Of a stretch of DNA of 22,077 bases, positions 7,037-16,400 are shown in pieces. The stretch's first letter is position 1. The number at the start of each line of letters is the position of its first letter. A program made the position numbers and the translations under genes. The notes beneath the pieces were generated by a model that had not been told where the DNA came from, made no database searches, and saw only the letters and a program-made list of their open reading frames with translations. The stretch covers positions 1 to 22,077 of the forward strand of contig JAEDFO010000041.1 in the NCBI GenBank assembly GCA_016292745.1, read 5' to 3'. The DNA is from Muribaculaceae bacterium (GTDB lineage Bacteria > Bacteroidota > Bacteroidia > Bacteroidales > Muribaculaceae).

Positions 7037-7573
7037 TCAGATATTGTTTTTCAGATTATTGATAACTTTTTCTTTTGCTATGTGATAGTTGGCCTTTGCA
7101 GCCGATGCGCTCGAGCCCACCACCTGTGCAATTTCCTCGAAGGGCAGTTCGTCGTAGTATCGCAGGCAAAACACCGTTTGCTGCTTAAGTGGCAGAGCAT
7201 GGATGACTCTTTGCAGTGCCACCGCCTCGATGTCGTCATAGTCGATGTATGCGTCGCCCAGTGCCTCAGCTGTCTCTTTGCAGTCGGCAATGTCGATAGT
7301 GGCTGTGCGGTGGCTTACCACCCTCAACGCCTCATTGGTTGCAATGCGGTAAATCCACGCTTTCAGCGAACATCCTACGGTGTACTGTTGCCAGGAGCGG
7401 TATGCCCTGATAAAAGTTTCCTGGACGGCGTCCTCGGCATCTTCGTGCAACACCACAATTCGGCGGATATGCCAATACACACGCTCCTTGTAAGCACCGA
7501 GAAGTAGGCGGAAACCTGCCTGTGCATTGCGATTCATCGCCGATACTATTTCGCGGTCGGATAGTGTTGCCAT
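7037..7573 (-). CDS. ECF-type RNA polymerase sigma factor
   Basis: This encodes 178 residues from the ATG at 7573 (MATLSDREIV). A longer reading from a TTG at 7624 starts inside the promoter -7 box, so it is rejected. Sigma region 2 is clear: the LLLGAYKERVYWHIRRIV helix, then HEDAEDAVQETFIRAYRSW and LKAWIYRIATNEAL. Region 4 is also clear: LPLKQQTVFCLRYYDELPFEEIAQVV and the recognition helix SASAAKANYHIAKEKV. The length suits the sigma-70 family, ECF group, of Bacteroidales. It is the first gene of a four-gene operon (sigma, membrane protein, Spy-like protein, hydrolase), most of them encoding exported or membrane proteins. This fits an envelope-stress or cell-surface signalling regulon. Confidence 0.93.
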   Translation of the reverse strand: MATLSDREIVSAMNRNAQAGFRLLLGAYKERVYWHIRRIVVLHEDAEDAVQETFIRAYRSWQQYTVGCSLKAWIYRIATNEALRVVSHRTATIDIADCKETAEALGDAYIDYDDIEAVALQRVIHALPLKQQTVFCLRYYDELPFEEIAQVVGSSASAAKANYHIAKEKVINNLKNNI

Positions 7574-7621
7574 CTGTTTGCGGTTACGGCTTTTCAAGCG
7601 CCCGTCTGTTATAATGACCCG

Positions 7622-7654
7622 CAAACCGTACTAATGTCAAATGCCAGGGACAAA
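7622..7654 (-). promoter_or_regulatory. Probable promoter of the sigma-factor operon
   Basis: On the - strand TTTG (7654-7651) is followed after 20 nt by TACGGTTTG (7630-7622), a -7-like element one base longer than TAnnTTTG. The predicted transcript starts about 40 nt before the ATG at 7573. This supports that start. Confidence 0.45.
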
Positions 7655-7661
7655 AAAAGAG

Positions 7662-8315
7662 TCAGGAGTGGTTTTCATGGCATTGGCTATAGAGCCTTTC
7701 AAACTCCGAGCGGAGCTTCTGATGGTCGGCTATTAGCTGGCGGAGCCGGGCCAGGCGGTGTGCGTTGCCACTTTCGGGCATCCACAGCTGCAGATATCCG
7801 CCATCGGCATACTTTTCGGTGAGATGCTCAACAAAACGGCGCCATTGTCCTTCCTTGTCGAGTTCACCGTAGTGCTCCAAGCCATATTGTACGGTGCGGC
7901 GGAGCGTAATTTCTGGGTCGATAACGCGGTCGGCCTCGGCAACGATGCGTCCGTAGATGCTTCGTGGGGCGTGGCCCGACGAGGCTCGATGGTCCTCGAC
8001 AGCCTGCGCCATCACCTCAATCTGCTCTGGCGAAAACCATTGCCTCAACTCGGCCTCGGCACGCATAATGGCGCCCGACACTTCGTGGTGGCGGTCGCGG
8101 CCGGCAACGAGGCCGGTATCGTGATAGGCAGCAATGGCATAGGCCATGTTGATGTCGACTTCGGGGTGCCCGGCTGCCAAATGCAGGCTCTCGGCAATCA
8201 CCGCAGCCACATGGTCGATGCGATGTGCGGCATCGAAGCTGTGGTAGCGCGGCAAGATGGTGCGCTCAACATATTCGCGCAACCCGGCATCGACTTTCCC
8301 GATGTATTCTTCCAT
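7662..8315 (-). CDS. HD-domain protein (putative phosphohydrolase)
   Basis: This encodes 217 residues from the ATG at 8315 (MEEYIGKVDAG). A GTG nine codons upstream is possible but falls in the T-run and stem of a terminator. The HD superfamily metal ligands are in order: H35 (HRIDHV), H65-D66 (AAYHDTG) and D129 (EADRVID), with the extra EDHR at 107-110. Such proteins hydrolyse phosphate esters, often nucleotides; the substrate here cannot be told. The C-terminal ~70 residues are helical. The enzyme is cytoplasmic, with no signal peptide. It lies 79 nt downstream of secG on the same strand, separated from it by a strong hairpin terminator. Confidence 0.85.
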   Translation of the reverse strand: MEEYIGKVDAGLREYVERTILPRYHSFDAAHRIDHVAAVIAESLHLAAGHPEVDINMAYAIAAYHDTGLVAGRDRHHEVSGAIMRAEAELRQWFSPEQIEVMAQAVEDHRASSGHAPRSIYGRIVAEADRVIDPEITLRRTVQYGLEHYGELDKEGQWRRFVEHLTEKYADGGYLQLWMPESGNAHRLARLRQLIADHQKLRSEFERLYSQCHENHS

Positions 8316-8325
8316 AGAAGTCAAT

Positions 8326-8364
8326 AAAAAAGCGATGCCCACGGCATTGTGGCCACAGGCATCG
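8326..8364 (-). terminator. Intrinsic terminator after secG
   Basis: On the - strand 8364-8352 pairs with 8345-8333: CGATGCC, then three G-U wobble pairs, then GGC, against GCC...GGCATCG. The loop is 6 nt. After one base (C) come six T (8331-8326). The ATG of the HD gene is at 8315, only about 10 nt further. Confidence 0.75.
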
Positions 8365-8394
8365 ACATGTATTTTCTTTTCCTGTCCTTCCGAA

Positions 8395-8742
8395 TTATTT
8401 TGCAGAATCGGCAGGAGCAGCGGCTGCAGGAGCGTTGTCGGCAGCAGGAGCTGTCGGGAACTGAGTAGCAGTCTGCTCAGTCACAGGCTGGCTGGCCTGA
8501 ACCTTCGATTGCACGAGGGTGCGAGGAGCCACGAAAGCCGAAAGGATACTAAGAACGCAGATAACCACGGCGAGTGTCCAAGTGGCGTTCTCTACAAATG
8601 AATTAGTCGACTTCACGCCCAGAATCTGGTTGCCGCTCTGGAAATTCGAAGCCAAGCCTCCGCCTTTCGATTTCTGTATCAATACGATACCAATCAGAAG
8701 TACGGCAGCAATAAGAATCAATACTGTTAAGAATACGTACAT
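8395..8742 (-). CDS. secG: Preprotein translocase subunit SecG
   Basis: This encodes 115 residues. SecG is the small inner-membrane partner of SecYE that aids protein export. The family pattern is complete: a first membrane segment (residues 2-22), the signature loop LIQKSKGGGLASNF with NQILG, and a second membrane segment (about 54-73) ending before APRT. The C-terminal ~35 residues are rich in Ala, Pro, Gln and Thr and are disordered-looking, as commonly seen in Bacteroidetes SecG. The gene appears to be a single-gene transcript, with its own promoter at 8850-8880 and a terminator right after the stop. Confidence 0.95.
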   Translation of the reverse strand: MYVFLTVLILIAAVLLIGIVLIQKSKGGGLASNFQSGNQILGVKSTNSFVENATWTLAVVICVLSILSAFVAPRTLVQSKVQASQPVTEQTATQFPTAPAADNAPAAAAPADSAK

Positions 8743-8849
8743 ATGTTTCTAAGATTTAAATTTCTGTTTATTCAAATGCACCGTTGCTCGCATGGCTCGA
8801 CAAAAACGGCGGCGCTCCGTCGTGGCGAGGCGTCGGCACATTTCGCCTG

Positions 8850-8880
8850 CAAAGTAAACACTTTTTTCTGCACTATCAAA
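8850..8880 (-). promoter_or_regulatory. Promoter of secG
   Basis: On the - strand TTTG (8880-8877) is followed after 19 nt by TTACTTTG (8857-8850), one mismatch from TAnnTTTG. This leaves a leader of about 100 nt before the ATG at 8742. Confidence 0.55.
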
Positions 8881-8939
8881 ATTTTTAATCATTTTCCCTG
8901 ATTTATTGCATTTTTCAGCGATTTTGAGAAAACATTTTG

Positions 8940-8947
8940 TAAATTTG
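8940..8947 (+). promoter_or_regulatory. Possible -7 box of the AraC-type regulator gene
   Basis: TAAATTTG matches TAnnTTTG exactly, but no TTTG lies at the expected distance upstream. If it is used, transcription starts near 8954. This favours the ATG at 9014 over the one at 8960. Confidence 0.35.
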
Positions 8948-9013
8948 GAAAATCAATTTATGAACGCGGATAAAGCCCAACAGCCTTATCCGACATTTTT
9001 TAACCGGAAACTT

Positions 9014-10141
9014 ATGGACGAATCATTATATAGCTATTCACTTTGCTCGGCATTGCCACTGATGCTTTTCTTCGGGCTCAATATGCTGTTGGCCCGGGTT
9101 CCCGACAAGAAGATATTCAGCACCTTCCTGTTGTCGCGCAGGCTTATGGGAGTGGCGCTGCTGGTGCTTTCGGCCAACTATTCAGTGCACTTTTTCTGTG
9201 CACCGCGCCTGAAGGATGTGGATGCCACCATTATGATGAACCTCTGCACCTACTATCTTTGCTACTGGCTGTTCAGCTCGGCGATGATGACCCTACTCAA
9301 CAATAGGTATCTCAGCCGGCTTCGGTTTATGCTTCATCTGGCGGTATGGCTTATCTATACGGCATTTGCCGCAGCGGTGGTGATATGGGCTCCCAATGGC
9401 GAGGCCAGGCACTACGGCATTGTCATGCTGGCTGTGTGGCTGATTATCTACGGGGCATTCCTGTCGTTCCATCTGCTCCGCGCCTATGCCCATGCGGTAA
9501 AGAAGTTCCGCGACACACATTCCGACGACATCGGTATCTATATCCGCTGGATGTCGATATTCACCATCTGGGCCATTGTGTTCGGCGTGAGCTGCGGCGC
9601 GCTAACATTCCTGCCCGACAAATATGTGTTCATATGGGTGTTGTCGGCCATTCCGTTCTATGTTTATCTTTACTGCTGCTACCAGAACTATGCTTTGTCG
9701 TACGAGACGGTGGAGAATGCCATCCAGGAGGAGAATGAACTCGAAGAGAGCGAGCAGATACAGGCATCGGCTTCCGGCGAGCCGAAGGCCGACGGTATGC
9801 CGGCTTATCATTCCGACATTACCAAGCGCATAAAGGAGTGGATTGACTGTGAAGGTTACTGCAAACAAGGCATCACTCTCAAAGAACTGTCGGAGCTGCT
9901 TTTCACCAACCGCACTTACCTTTCGGAATATATCAACACCACCTACCATGTGAGTTTCCGCGACTGGATTACCGACTTGCGCATTGACTATGCCAAACGG
10001 CGCATGAAAGAATTCCCCCAACAGAAGATTCTGGAAATTGCCGAAGCATCGGGATTCATGTCGCTGAGCCACTTCACCAAAACCTTCAGCGAAAAGGAAG
10101 GCTGCTCGCCGGCGCGATGGCGAAACAGCATCGGTGATTGA
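9014..10141 (+). CDS. Membrane-embedded AraC-family transcription regulator
   Basis: This encodes 375 residues from the ATG at 9014 (MDESLYSYSLCSAL); an in-frame ATG at 8960 would add 18 residues that look like leader sequence. The N-terminal ~220 residues hold about seven hydrophobic segments, starting LPLMLFFGLNMLLA and ending IWVLSAIPFYVYLYCC. An acidic linker (QEENELEESEQ) follows. From about residue 266 there is an AraC-type double helix-turn-helix, with ITLKELSELLFTNRTYLSEYI as the first and KILEIAEASGFMSLSHFTKTF as the second. This is a one-component design in which a membrane sensor is fused directly to the DNA-binding domain. It is divergent from secG and directly upstream of the giant gene, so that gene is the likely target. 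The ligand is unknown. Confidence 0.88.
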   Translation: MDESLYSYSLCSALPLMLFFGLNMLLARVPDKKIFSTFLLSRRLMGVALLVLSANYSVHFFCAPRLKDVDATIMMNLCTYYLCYWLFSSAMMTLLNNRYLSRLRFMLHLAVWLIYTAFAAAVVIWAPNGEARHYGIVMLAVWLIIYGAFLSFHLLRAYAHAVKKFRDTHSDDIGIYIRWMSIFTIWAIVFGVSCGALTFLPDKYVFIWVLSAIPFYVYLYCCYQNYALSYETVENAIQEENELEESEQIQASASGEPKADGMPAYHSDITKRIKEWIDCEGYCKQGITLKELSELLFTNRTYLSEYINTTYHVSFRDWITDLRIDYAKRRMKEFPQQKILEIAEASGFMSLSHFTKTFSEKEGCSPARWRNSIGD

Positions 10142-10150
10142 GCATCACCG
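10132..10150 (+). other. Small hairpin across the regulator stop codon
   Basis: CGGTGAT (10132-10138) and ATCACCG (10144-10150) form a perfect 7 bp stem with a 5 nt loop that contains the TGA stop. No T-run follows, so it is not a standard terminator. Confidence 0.35.
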
Positions 10151-10189
10151 CCACAATAGGCTCAAAGCCACCTTTGTAGAATTAGCAAT

Positions 10190-10220
10190 TTGTCAAAATT
10201 TCAATTTGACGAATTGACAA
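10190..10220 (+). promoter_or_regulatory. Nested inverted repeats, candidate operator
   Basis: TTGTCAA (10190-10196) and TTGACAA (10214-10220) are perfect inverted arms. A second pair, GTCAAA (10192-10197) and TTTGAC (10205-10210), is interleaved with them, and TTGAC recurs in the same orientation at 10206 and 10214. This pattern fits a binding site for a dimeric regulator. The site lies between the AraC-type gene and the giant gene. A weak -7-like TATTTTCG follows at 10232-10239. That the neighbouring regulator binds here is inference. Confidence 0.4.
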
Positions 10221-10279
10221 CCCCCCCTATTTATTTTCGCATTCAGCAAAAATTTTCCAATTTTTCAAAACATTGACAT

Positions 10280-10301
10280 GCGACGCCCCAGAAGGGCTCG
10301 C
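10280..10301 (+). other. Hairpin upstream of the giant gene
   Basis: GCGA(10280-10283)/TCGC(10298-10301) and GCCC(10285-10288)/GGGC(10294-10297) form an 8 bp G/C-rich stem with one bulged C and a 5 nt loop. T-rich sequence begins only about 11 nt later. It may be a weak terminator of the regulator gene or part of the leader of the giant gene. Confidence 0.4.
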
Positions 10302-10354
10302 GATTAACAGAATTTTGTTTTATTTGTGTAAAGCATTATATATTATGCGGCGTT

Positions 10355-10386
10355 ATAGCGGTCAGGAGCTTCATCCTGGTTGCTAT
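10355..10386 (+). other. Leader hairpin before the giant gene
   Basis: ATAGC/GCTAT, three G-U wobble pairs and CAGGA/TCCTG make a 13 bp stem with the 6 nt loop GCTTCA. It is flanked by a direct repeat GGCGTTATA at 10349-10357 and 10390-10398. It ends 70 nt before the ATG at 10457 and is probably in the 5' untranslated region. Confidence 0.5.
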
Positions 10387-10456
10387 TGTGGCGTTATATA
10401 GCATCATAATCTGCTTTAAATTTAAACGTAAATTATTTATCAATCCAAAATAGCTT

Positions 10457-13400
10457 ATGGACAAAAACGCTAAAGTAATTGACACACGGCGGAGAAGCAT
10501 CAAGCTTCCGCCATGGCACCAGTGGCCGATTCTCAAGAATCTGGCGCTGCTGATTGTTATCGTCATTGGCATTGCAGGCTTCACGCCAAAAACAATGGCC
10601 CTCGACATCAAACCAGAACACATCGGTTTCTCGCAATCCGACCTCACGGGAACCAACGGAGTCATGGAGATAACAGTTCCAATCTATGATGACAACGGAA
10701 AGGATGAAGGTCTGCCAGCATCAAAGAATTATAGGTCTGTGCTGAACATCGACGGTACAGATGTATTGCAATTCATATCGTACAAAGGCGAAGGAAAACC
10801 GCAAGGCGAAGCTAACTGGTATTGGGTAAAAACCGTTTTGCTCAGCAAGGCAAAAACAGAAGCAATCTATGTTTATGAAACATGGAAGAATGGTGAAGAA
10901 GTTTCCATAGGCAAAAGTGGCTATGGAATAAATACAGTTAACGATACCGTAACCGCAAACATCGTTAAAAAGAGTGGGCAAAGTCGTGCCACCTATAAGA
11001 TATATGTAAAGGGTGAGGTTCTACGAAAAGCTGCAAAAGGTGGTGTTAATGTTAAGGTTCACTTGGACGTCGACGAAAATGAAGGAGATTCCGATGGTCC
11101 AGTCGAAGCATCACAGAAATACACCTACAAAATCCCGGTAACACCGTCGTTTAATTACGATTTCAGCAGTACCGCAGGCAAATATGAGCTCGATTTCAAT
11201 GCAAGAGCCAACGACAAATATGAAATAACCTCGCCTGACGCTGCAAAGAAGAGTAAGACCACCATCAGTTCGACTCCGGTGAAGGTTGATATTCCATCGA
11301 TAACCGATGCAGAGTATACTTTGGGATTGAAATACACCATCTATGTTAACGCTTATCAAGAAATAGTCGATGAACACAGCATAAAGGTAAAGGCATATCC
11401 ACAGCCCAAAAACTTCGACGCAAGATTCAGTGAAGGAAAGGTTACCCTAACGTGGAATATGGCAGCGATTACCTCTGGTGAATGCATTGACAACGATGAA
11501 TTCGAGATTCAGCGCAGCACCGACTCGTCGTTCAGCGATGCCAAGTCGTTGACAACGATTCAATACGATAAAACAAAAACGAGCTACAACGTCGTCGACG
11601 ATGTGAGCAACACTAAATTTGACGGCAAATACTACTATCGCATCCGTCGAACAGCCTCGAAAGATAAATGGGGATGGAAACAGATATCAATCGACAGTGT
11701 TGCTGTTAAAACTACTCACAAATATATCGCGACTGCAACTGCCAGAATGATTGACGACCGACATGTGCAAATCACCTGGACATACGACGACGGAAATGTA
11801 TGGACCAAGGATGCACAGGTGATGCTTACACGGTTCAATCAGCACAAAGGCACATCGTACACCTTCAGCATTCCTGAAGAAGACGTTGCAAAACGCAGCT
11901 ACACCGACTCGCTCACCACTTTGTGCGACGTGTACTCTTATGCCATAGCAGTGGCACCAAGCAGTAACGATTACAGGCAGCAGAGCAATGTAGAAGTGAA
12001 ATCTGATGATGACCTATTCGTTGCCAACGTGGGAAAAGTGACATCGTTCGTCACATCGAAGGGCTACTATTCCGACCATGTGGAACTCGAATGGACCTGC
12101 GACCAAAATCCTATCGAGGTGTTTGCCATCCGCGCCCGCGAATATGGCACCGGCAACGATTTCCGACAAATCGACCAGGTACAAGCCAGCCAGTCATCAA
12201 CGTATTACACCTACTCCGACACCAAGTCGATTCCGGGTGTGGTTTACGAATACGAGATTGTTGCAATCGCCTCCTGCGGCAACCAGCCGGTAAGCAGCCC
12301 GTATGAGCACCACGAAATAGGTTTCCGCACCCCGACAGGCGACATATATGGCCGCGTGACATTTGAAAGCGGCCAGGCAGTGCCCGATGTTGAGGTTCGC
12401 GCTGAGGTGAGCGAAGGCTCGGGCATTATCGGAAAGGCATACAGTTTCGACGGCAACAGCATACTTACCGCCGACAATGCCGGACTTATGACCAATGCCA
12501 CCGAAGGCGCCACCATCGAGGCATGGGTGAAGCCCGAAAACGACGGTGTTATCGTGAAAAAACCGGGCATGTACTCGCTCGAATACAAAGGCGATAAGAT
12601 GCAATTCACCGTTGGCGGCACTCAGACCATCACCACCAAGAACAAGATGGACGAATACACCAAATCGGCTTCGTTTATCCACGTTTCAGCCGTTGCGGCA
12701 TCCGACTCGCTCTTCATCTACATCAACGACACCCTCGAGGCCAAGGAAGCCCGCACCGCCACGGTGAGCGCCGATTCGACCGTGCTGGTGATTGGCGACA
12801 AATTCAAGGGTGCAATCGACGAAGTGCGCCTGTGGAGCGTGCCGCGTGACAGTGCCGACGTGGTTCGCGACTACACACGCTATATCATAGGTAACGAAAC
12901 CGGCCTCGAAGCATATTATACCTTCGATTATTCGGTTGACGACCAATTCTTCGATATCTCCTACAGCGGCAACACCTACCACAAGAACCATGGTAAGGTA
13001 ACCGGAGCGAAACTTGGCGGCGAGGATGTGCCCACATCGTCGCAGCTGGGCTACCGCAGCTACACCGGCAACGACGGTGCCTACACGCTACGCTCATTGC
13101 CGTATAAGGGCAACGGAACCACATATATGGTGATTCCGCGCCTTGGCATCCACCAATTCGAGTCGGCAAAGGAACTGCGTCTGCTGAGCGAGAAATCGCA
13201 GAGCCACACAGTGAACTTCACCGACAAATCGTCGTTCCTGGTTAAAGGAAAGGTTATGTATCGTCACGGCACAATCCCGGTTGAGGGCGTATCGTTCACA
13301 GTCGACGGAATAACCGTCATGGACGGCAAGGGCTACATAACCAAGAGCGATGCCGATGGTGTGTTCGAAATCTATGTTCCAGTGGGCACTCACGAGGTGA

Positions 13401-16400
13401 AAGCTGTGTTGACAAACCACTCGTTCGAAAAAGATGGCCGTATTACCAACCTCGACGGCACCGACCGCAATTATCAGGACATGCTTACAGGCATTGAGAT
13501 TATAGACACCACCACAGTGCGTTATATAGGACGTGTGGCCGGTGGTGCGGTGCAGGCCGGCTATCCATTGGGCCACTCACTGTCGAAAAACAACCTTGCC
13601 GACGGAATCAAGCTGACGCTCACCTGCAACAGCACCCACATTGCCGACTCTATTTCGCGCAACGAGACCTACACCCACGTGAAGAATCCGTACATTACTC
13701 AGGCAAAGACAAACGATGTAAATTACTTTAAGAATGTGATTACAGTGTGGCCAAACGCCGAAACCGGCGAATTCATGCTCGACGTGCTGCCGATTAAATA
13801 CAATGTGAGTGTAAATGTACCAGGACACGAAGAACCTATTCCGGGCAACAACGAGGATCTTGATTTCTCAAATTGCTTTACAAAGCAGTATAGCAAAAAC
13901 GAATATGTTGATTCCATTTCGGAGGAAGGCCGATACATTAACCGGGCCGACTCGGTGGAATATAACCAGATGTCGAAGTTCACTATCACTAAAACGCCTT
14001 CAATAATAGTTAAGCAATTGGTTAACGGCTCGCAGGTTGACTATTTCGGTAAAGAGACTACCAAGATAAACACTCTGAGCAGCGAAACCTCATTCGAAGC
14101 CGTACTGTACGACAAAAAAACCGGTGAATACACCATCAAGGACACACCGGTGTTCGAGCAGTCGCAGAGAGTAACGCTTGGCGTCACCGCTGCCGAGGTG
14201 TATGAATACATGACCAGCGACGGCAAGAAGAAAGATGACGTAGAAAATGATAAAGTGCCCACGGCAAATGCTACACTGAAGTTTACCGGCGATATGGCCT
14301 ACGGTATGAAGTCGGGGGAAGATGCCAGTGAACTGGAAACCGAGATAACCACCAACGAAGACGGCTATGCCGAATGGAACTTCCAGGTAGGTTCTACCGA
14401 CATGACCACCGGCATGCTCTCGCTGGGCATATCGATGACCTATGGCGACAGCGATAATCCGATACCTGTGGTATGGGAAGGACTTACGGCAGCCGTTATT
14501 GGTTCGAGGATTAAGGGCTCCGACTTCGTTACTGAAGGCCCCGACGAGTTGATGTTTGTACTACGCGACCCGCCGGGCACCAACAGCTATTCATTCCTTG
14601 AAAAGGGATTTACCGTATCGAGAACCTCAACGTATAACGGCGAGATAAACAATGACCTTTCAAGTACATCCGTCAATAAAACCGGTGCTACTATTATCAC
14701 ATGGCAAGGTGTCGGAGCTGGCACACAAAACAAAGTTGAAGCTACTAATGATATGGGATACGGTATCAATACCAATCAAATCATTGGAGGCACCAACACC
14801 GATTATCGTGAATATACGACTACCACACAGATTGCCACCAAATCAGACCCGCTCTATGTAGGCTCGAACGGCGACGTATATGTGGGATTATCTACCAATA
14901 TCGGGGTTGGCACCACAGAAAACATTACAATCGTCAGAAAGGAAGACTACAAGAAGAACACGAGTGCATACGAGGTGATTGTCGACACCATACAATCGGG
15001 AAGCAATTTGATGCTCGTCAAATCTACCGGTATAGGGCTGTCGGAAAGCTACAGCACATTGTTTGCCTATGATCAGATATTCATCGAAAATACGATGATT
15101 CCGAAGCTTGAAGATACGCGTAACATGCTGCTGCACCAGCAAAGCGAACAGCTCCAGTGGCAAAAAATGGCTGACGACACCAAGAAATGCGTATATGTGT
15201 CGTATTTGCCGGCCGACGATGATAACTTCGGCCGAAGCAACAACGACAAAGTGTTTGGCACGCAGAAACTTGAGAACTCGTTTGACGGTCCGAGCTACAA
15301 GATTTATGTTCCGACGGGTGCAGAATTTGTTACCGACACCATTCTGACGCTTAACCAGTCGATTGAGAACTGGCGTCAACGCATTGCCGACAACGAAGAG
15401 CAAAAGGTTAAAGCAGAGCGCATTAATAACGTATCGTTCCATGCCGGTGCCGATTACTCTTATACAGAAGAATTCACCACCACACGCACCGAAACCCAAC
15501 GCTTCTCGCTTAGTATCGGCGGTACAATTGCACATACGTTTGGCGCTATGATTATGGATACAGGTATGGAAATCCGTATCGAAGAGAATCTGACCACCAC
15601 CCACGGAGGCGAGTTTACCGACGAAGAGACCGGCCGACACAGCCAGGGCTTCGTTCTTTCGGAGAGTGGTGACGACGACTATCTGAGCGTCGACATTTGC
15701 CGTGCATCAGGCTATCGCCAGGATGACGAGTACATTAAGTACAGCGACATCAACAGCGAATCGACACAGTTCTCGACATTCATTTTCAAGACCAAGGGCG
15801 GCGCCACATCTTGCCCGTTTGAAGACGAAGAGGTAACCCGTTATTTCGAGCCGGAAAAGGGGCATGTGATAAATGAAGCCACATTGAAGATTGAAGATCC
15901 TAATCTTACCATTCCAAAGGAGGAGCAAACGGTAAAGAACGTGCCATCGGGCAAATCGGCTTACATTACTCTGCAAATGAAGAATGACTCGGAAGCACAA
16001 GAGGACGGATGGTTCAATCTGACTGTCAACGCTGAAAGCAACCCCTATGGTGCTCAGTTGTTTATCGATGGTGCTCCACTCACCACTACCGGCCTTGCAT
16101 TCCTTGTGCCTGCAGGTGATGTCCTTAAAAAGACCCTGGAAGTGCGCAAAGGCAGCGTAATGAGCTACCCCGACATCACCCTGAACCTGCAGTCGCAGTG
16201 TCAGTGCGACCCGTCGGACCCTCTCGAAGATATCATGTCATCGGCATCGTTCAGCGTATACTTCACCCCATCGGCTACCGATGTGAATGTGAAACGCCCG
16301 GCCGACAGCTGGACATATAACACCAAGCTGCCCACAACCGAGGTGAACGGCCTCGAGAAGCACTACATGGATGTGGAACTCGACGGTTTCGATGTTAACT

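Noticed and set aside
7574..7624. Upstream TTG start extending the ECF sigma factor by 17 residues
   Set aside because: The TTG lies inside the predicted -7 box; the ATG at 7573 gives a normal N-terminus.
8802..8820. Short hairpin with T-run in the secG leader (ACGG/CCGT then TTTTT on the - strand)
   Set aside because: The stem is only four pairs, too weak to claim as an attenuator.
8906..9013. Earlier starts (TTG 8906, ATG 8960) for the AraC-type regulator
   Set aside because: The TTG precedes the -7-like box; ATG 8960 would leave a leader of only ~6 nt and adds residues without family character. ATG 8960 remains possible.
10132..10150. Hairpin at the regulator stop codon as a terminator
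   Set aside because: It has no T-run after it, so it is listed only as a structure.
10321..10350. A promoter for the giant gene near TATTTGTG and TATATATTATG
   Set aside because: No TTTG and TAnnTTTG pair with proper spacing could be found; the true start site remains unknown.
10484..10510. Twin-arginine-like TRRRSIK in the giant signal peptide
   Set aside because: The hydrophobic core is long and strongly apolar, as in Sec signals, and the F at the key position is absent. Type IX cargo crosses the inner membrane by Sec.
14888..15640. Long antisense frame of 250 residues opposite the giant gene
   Set aside because: No recognisable domain, start context or promoter; the + strand frame has clear domain content throughout.
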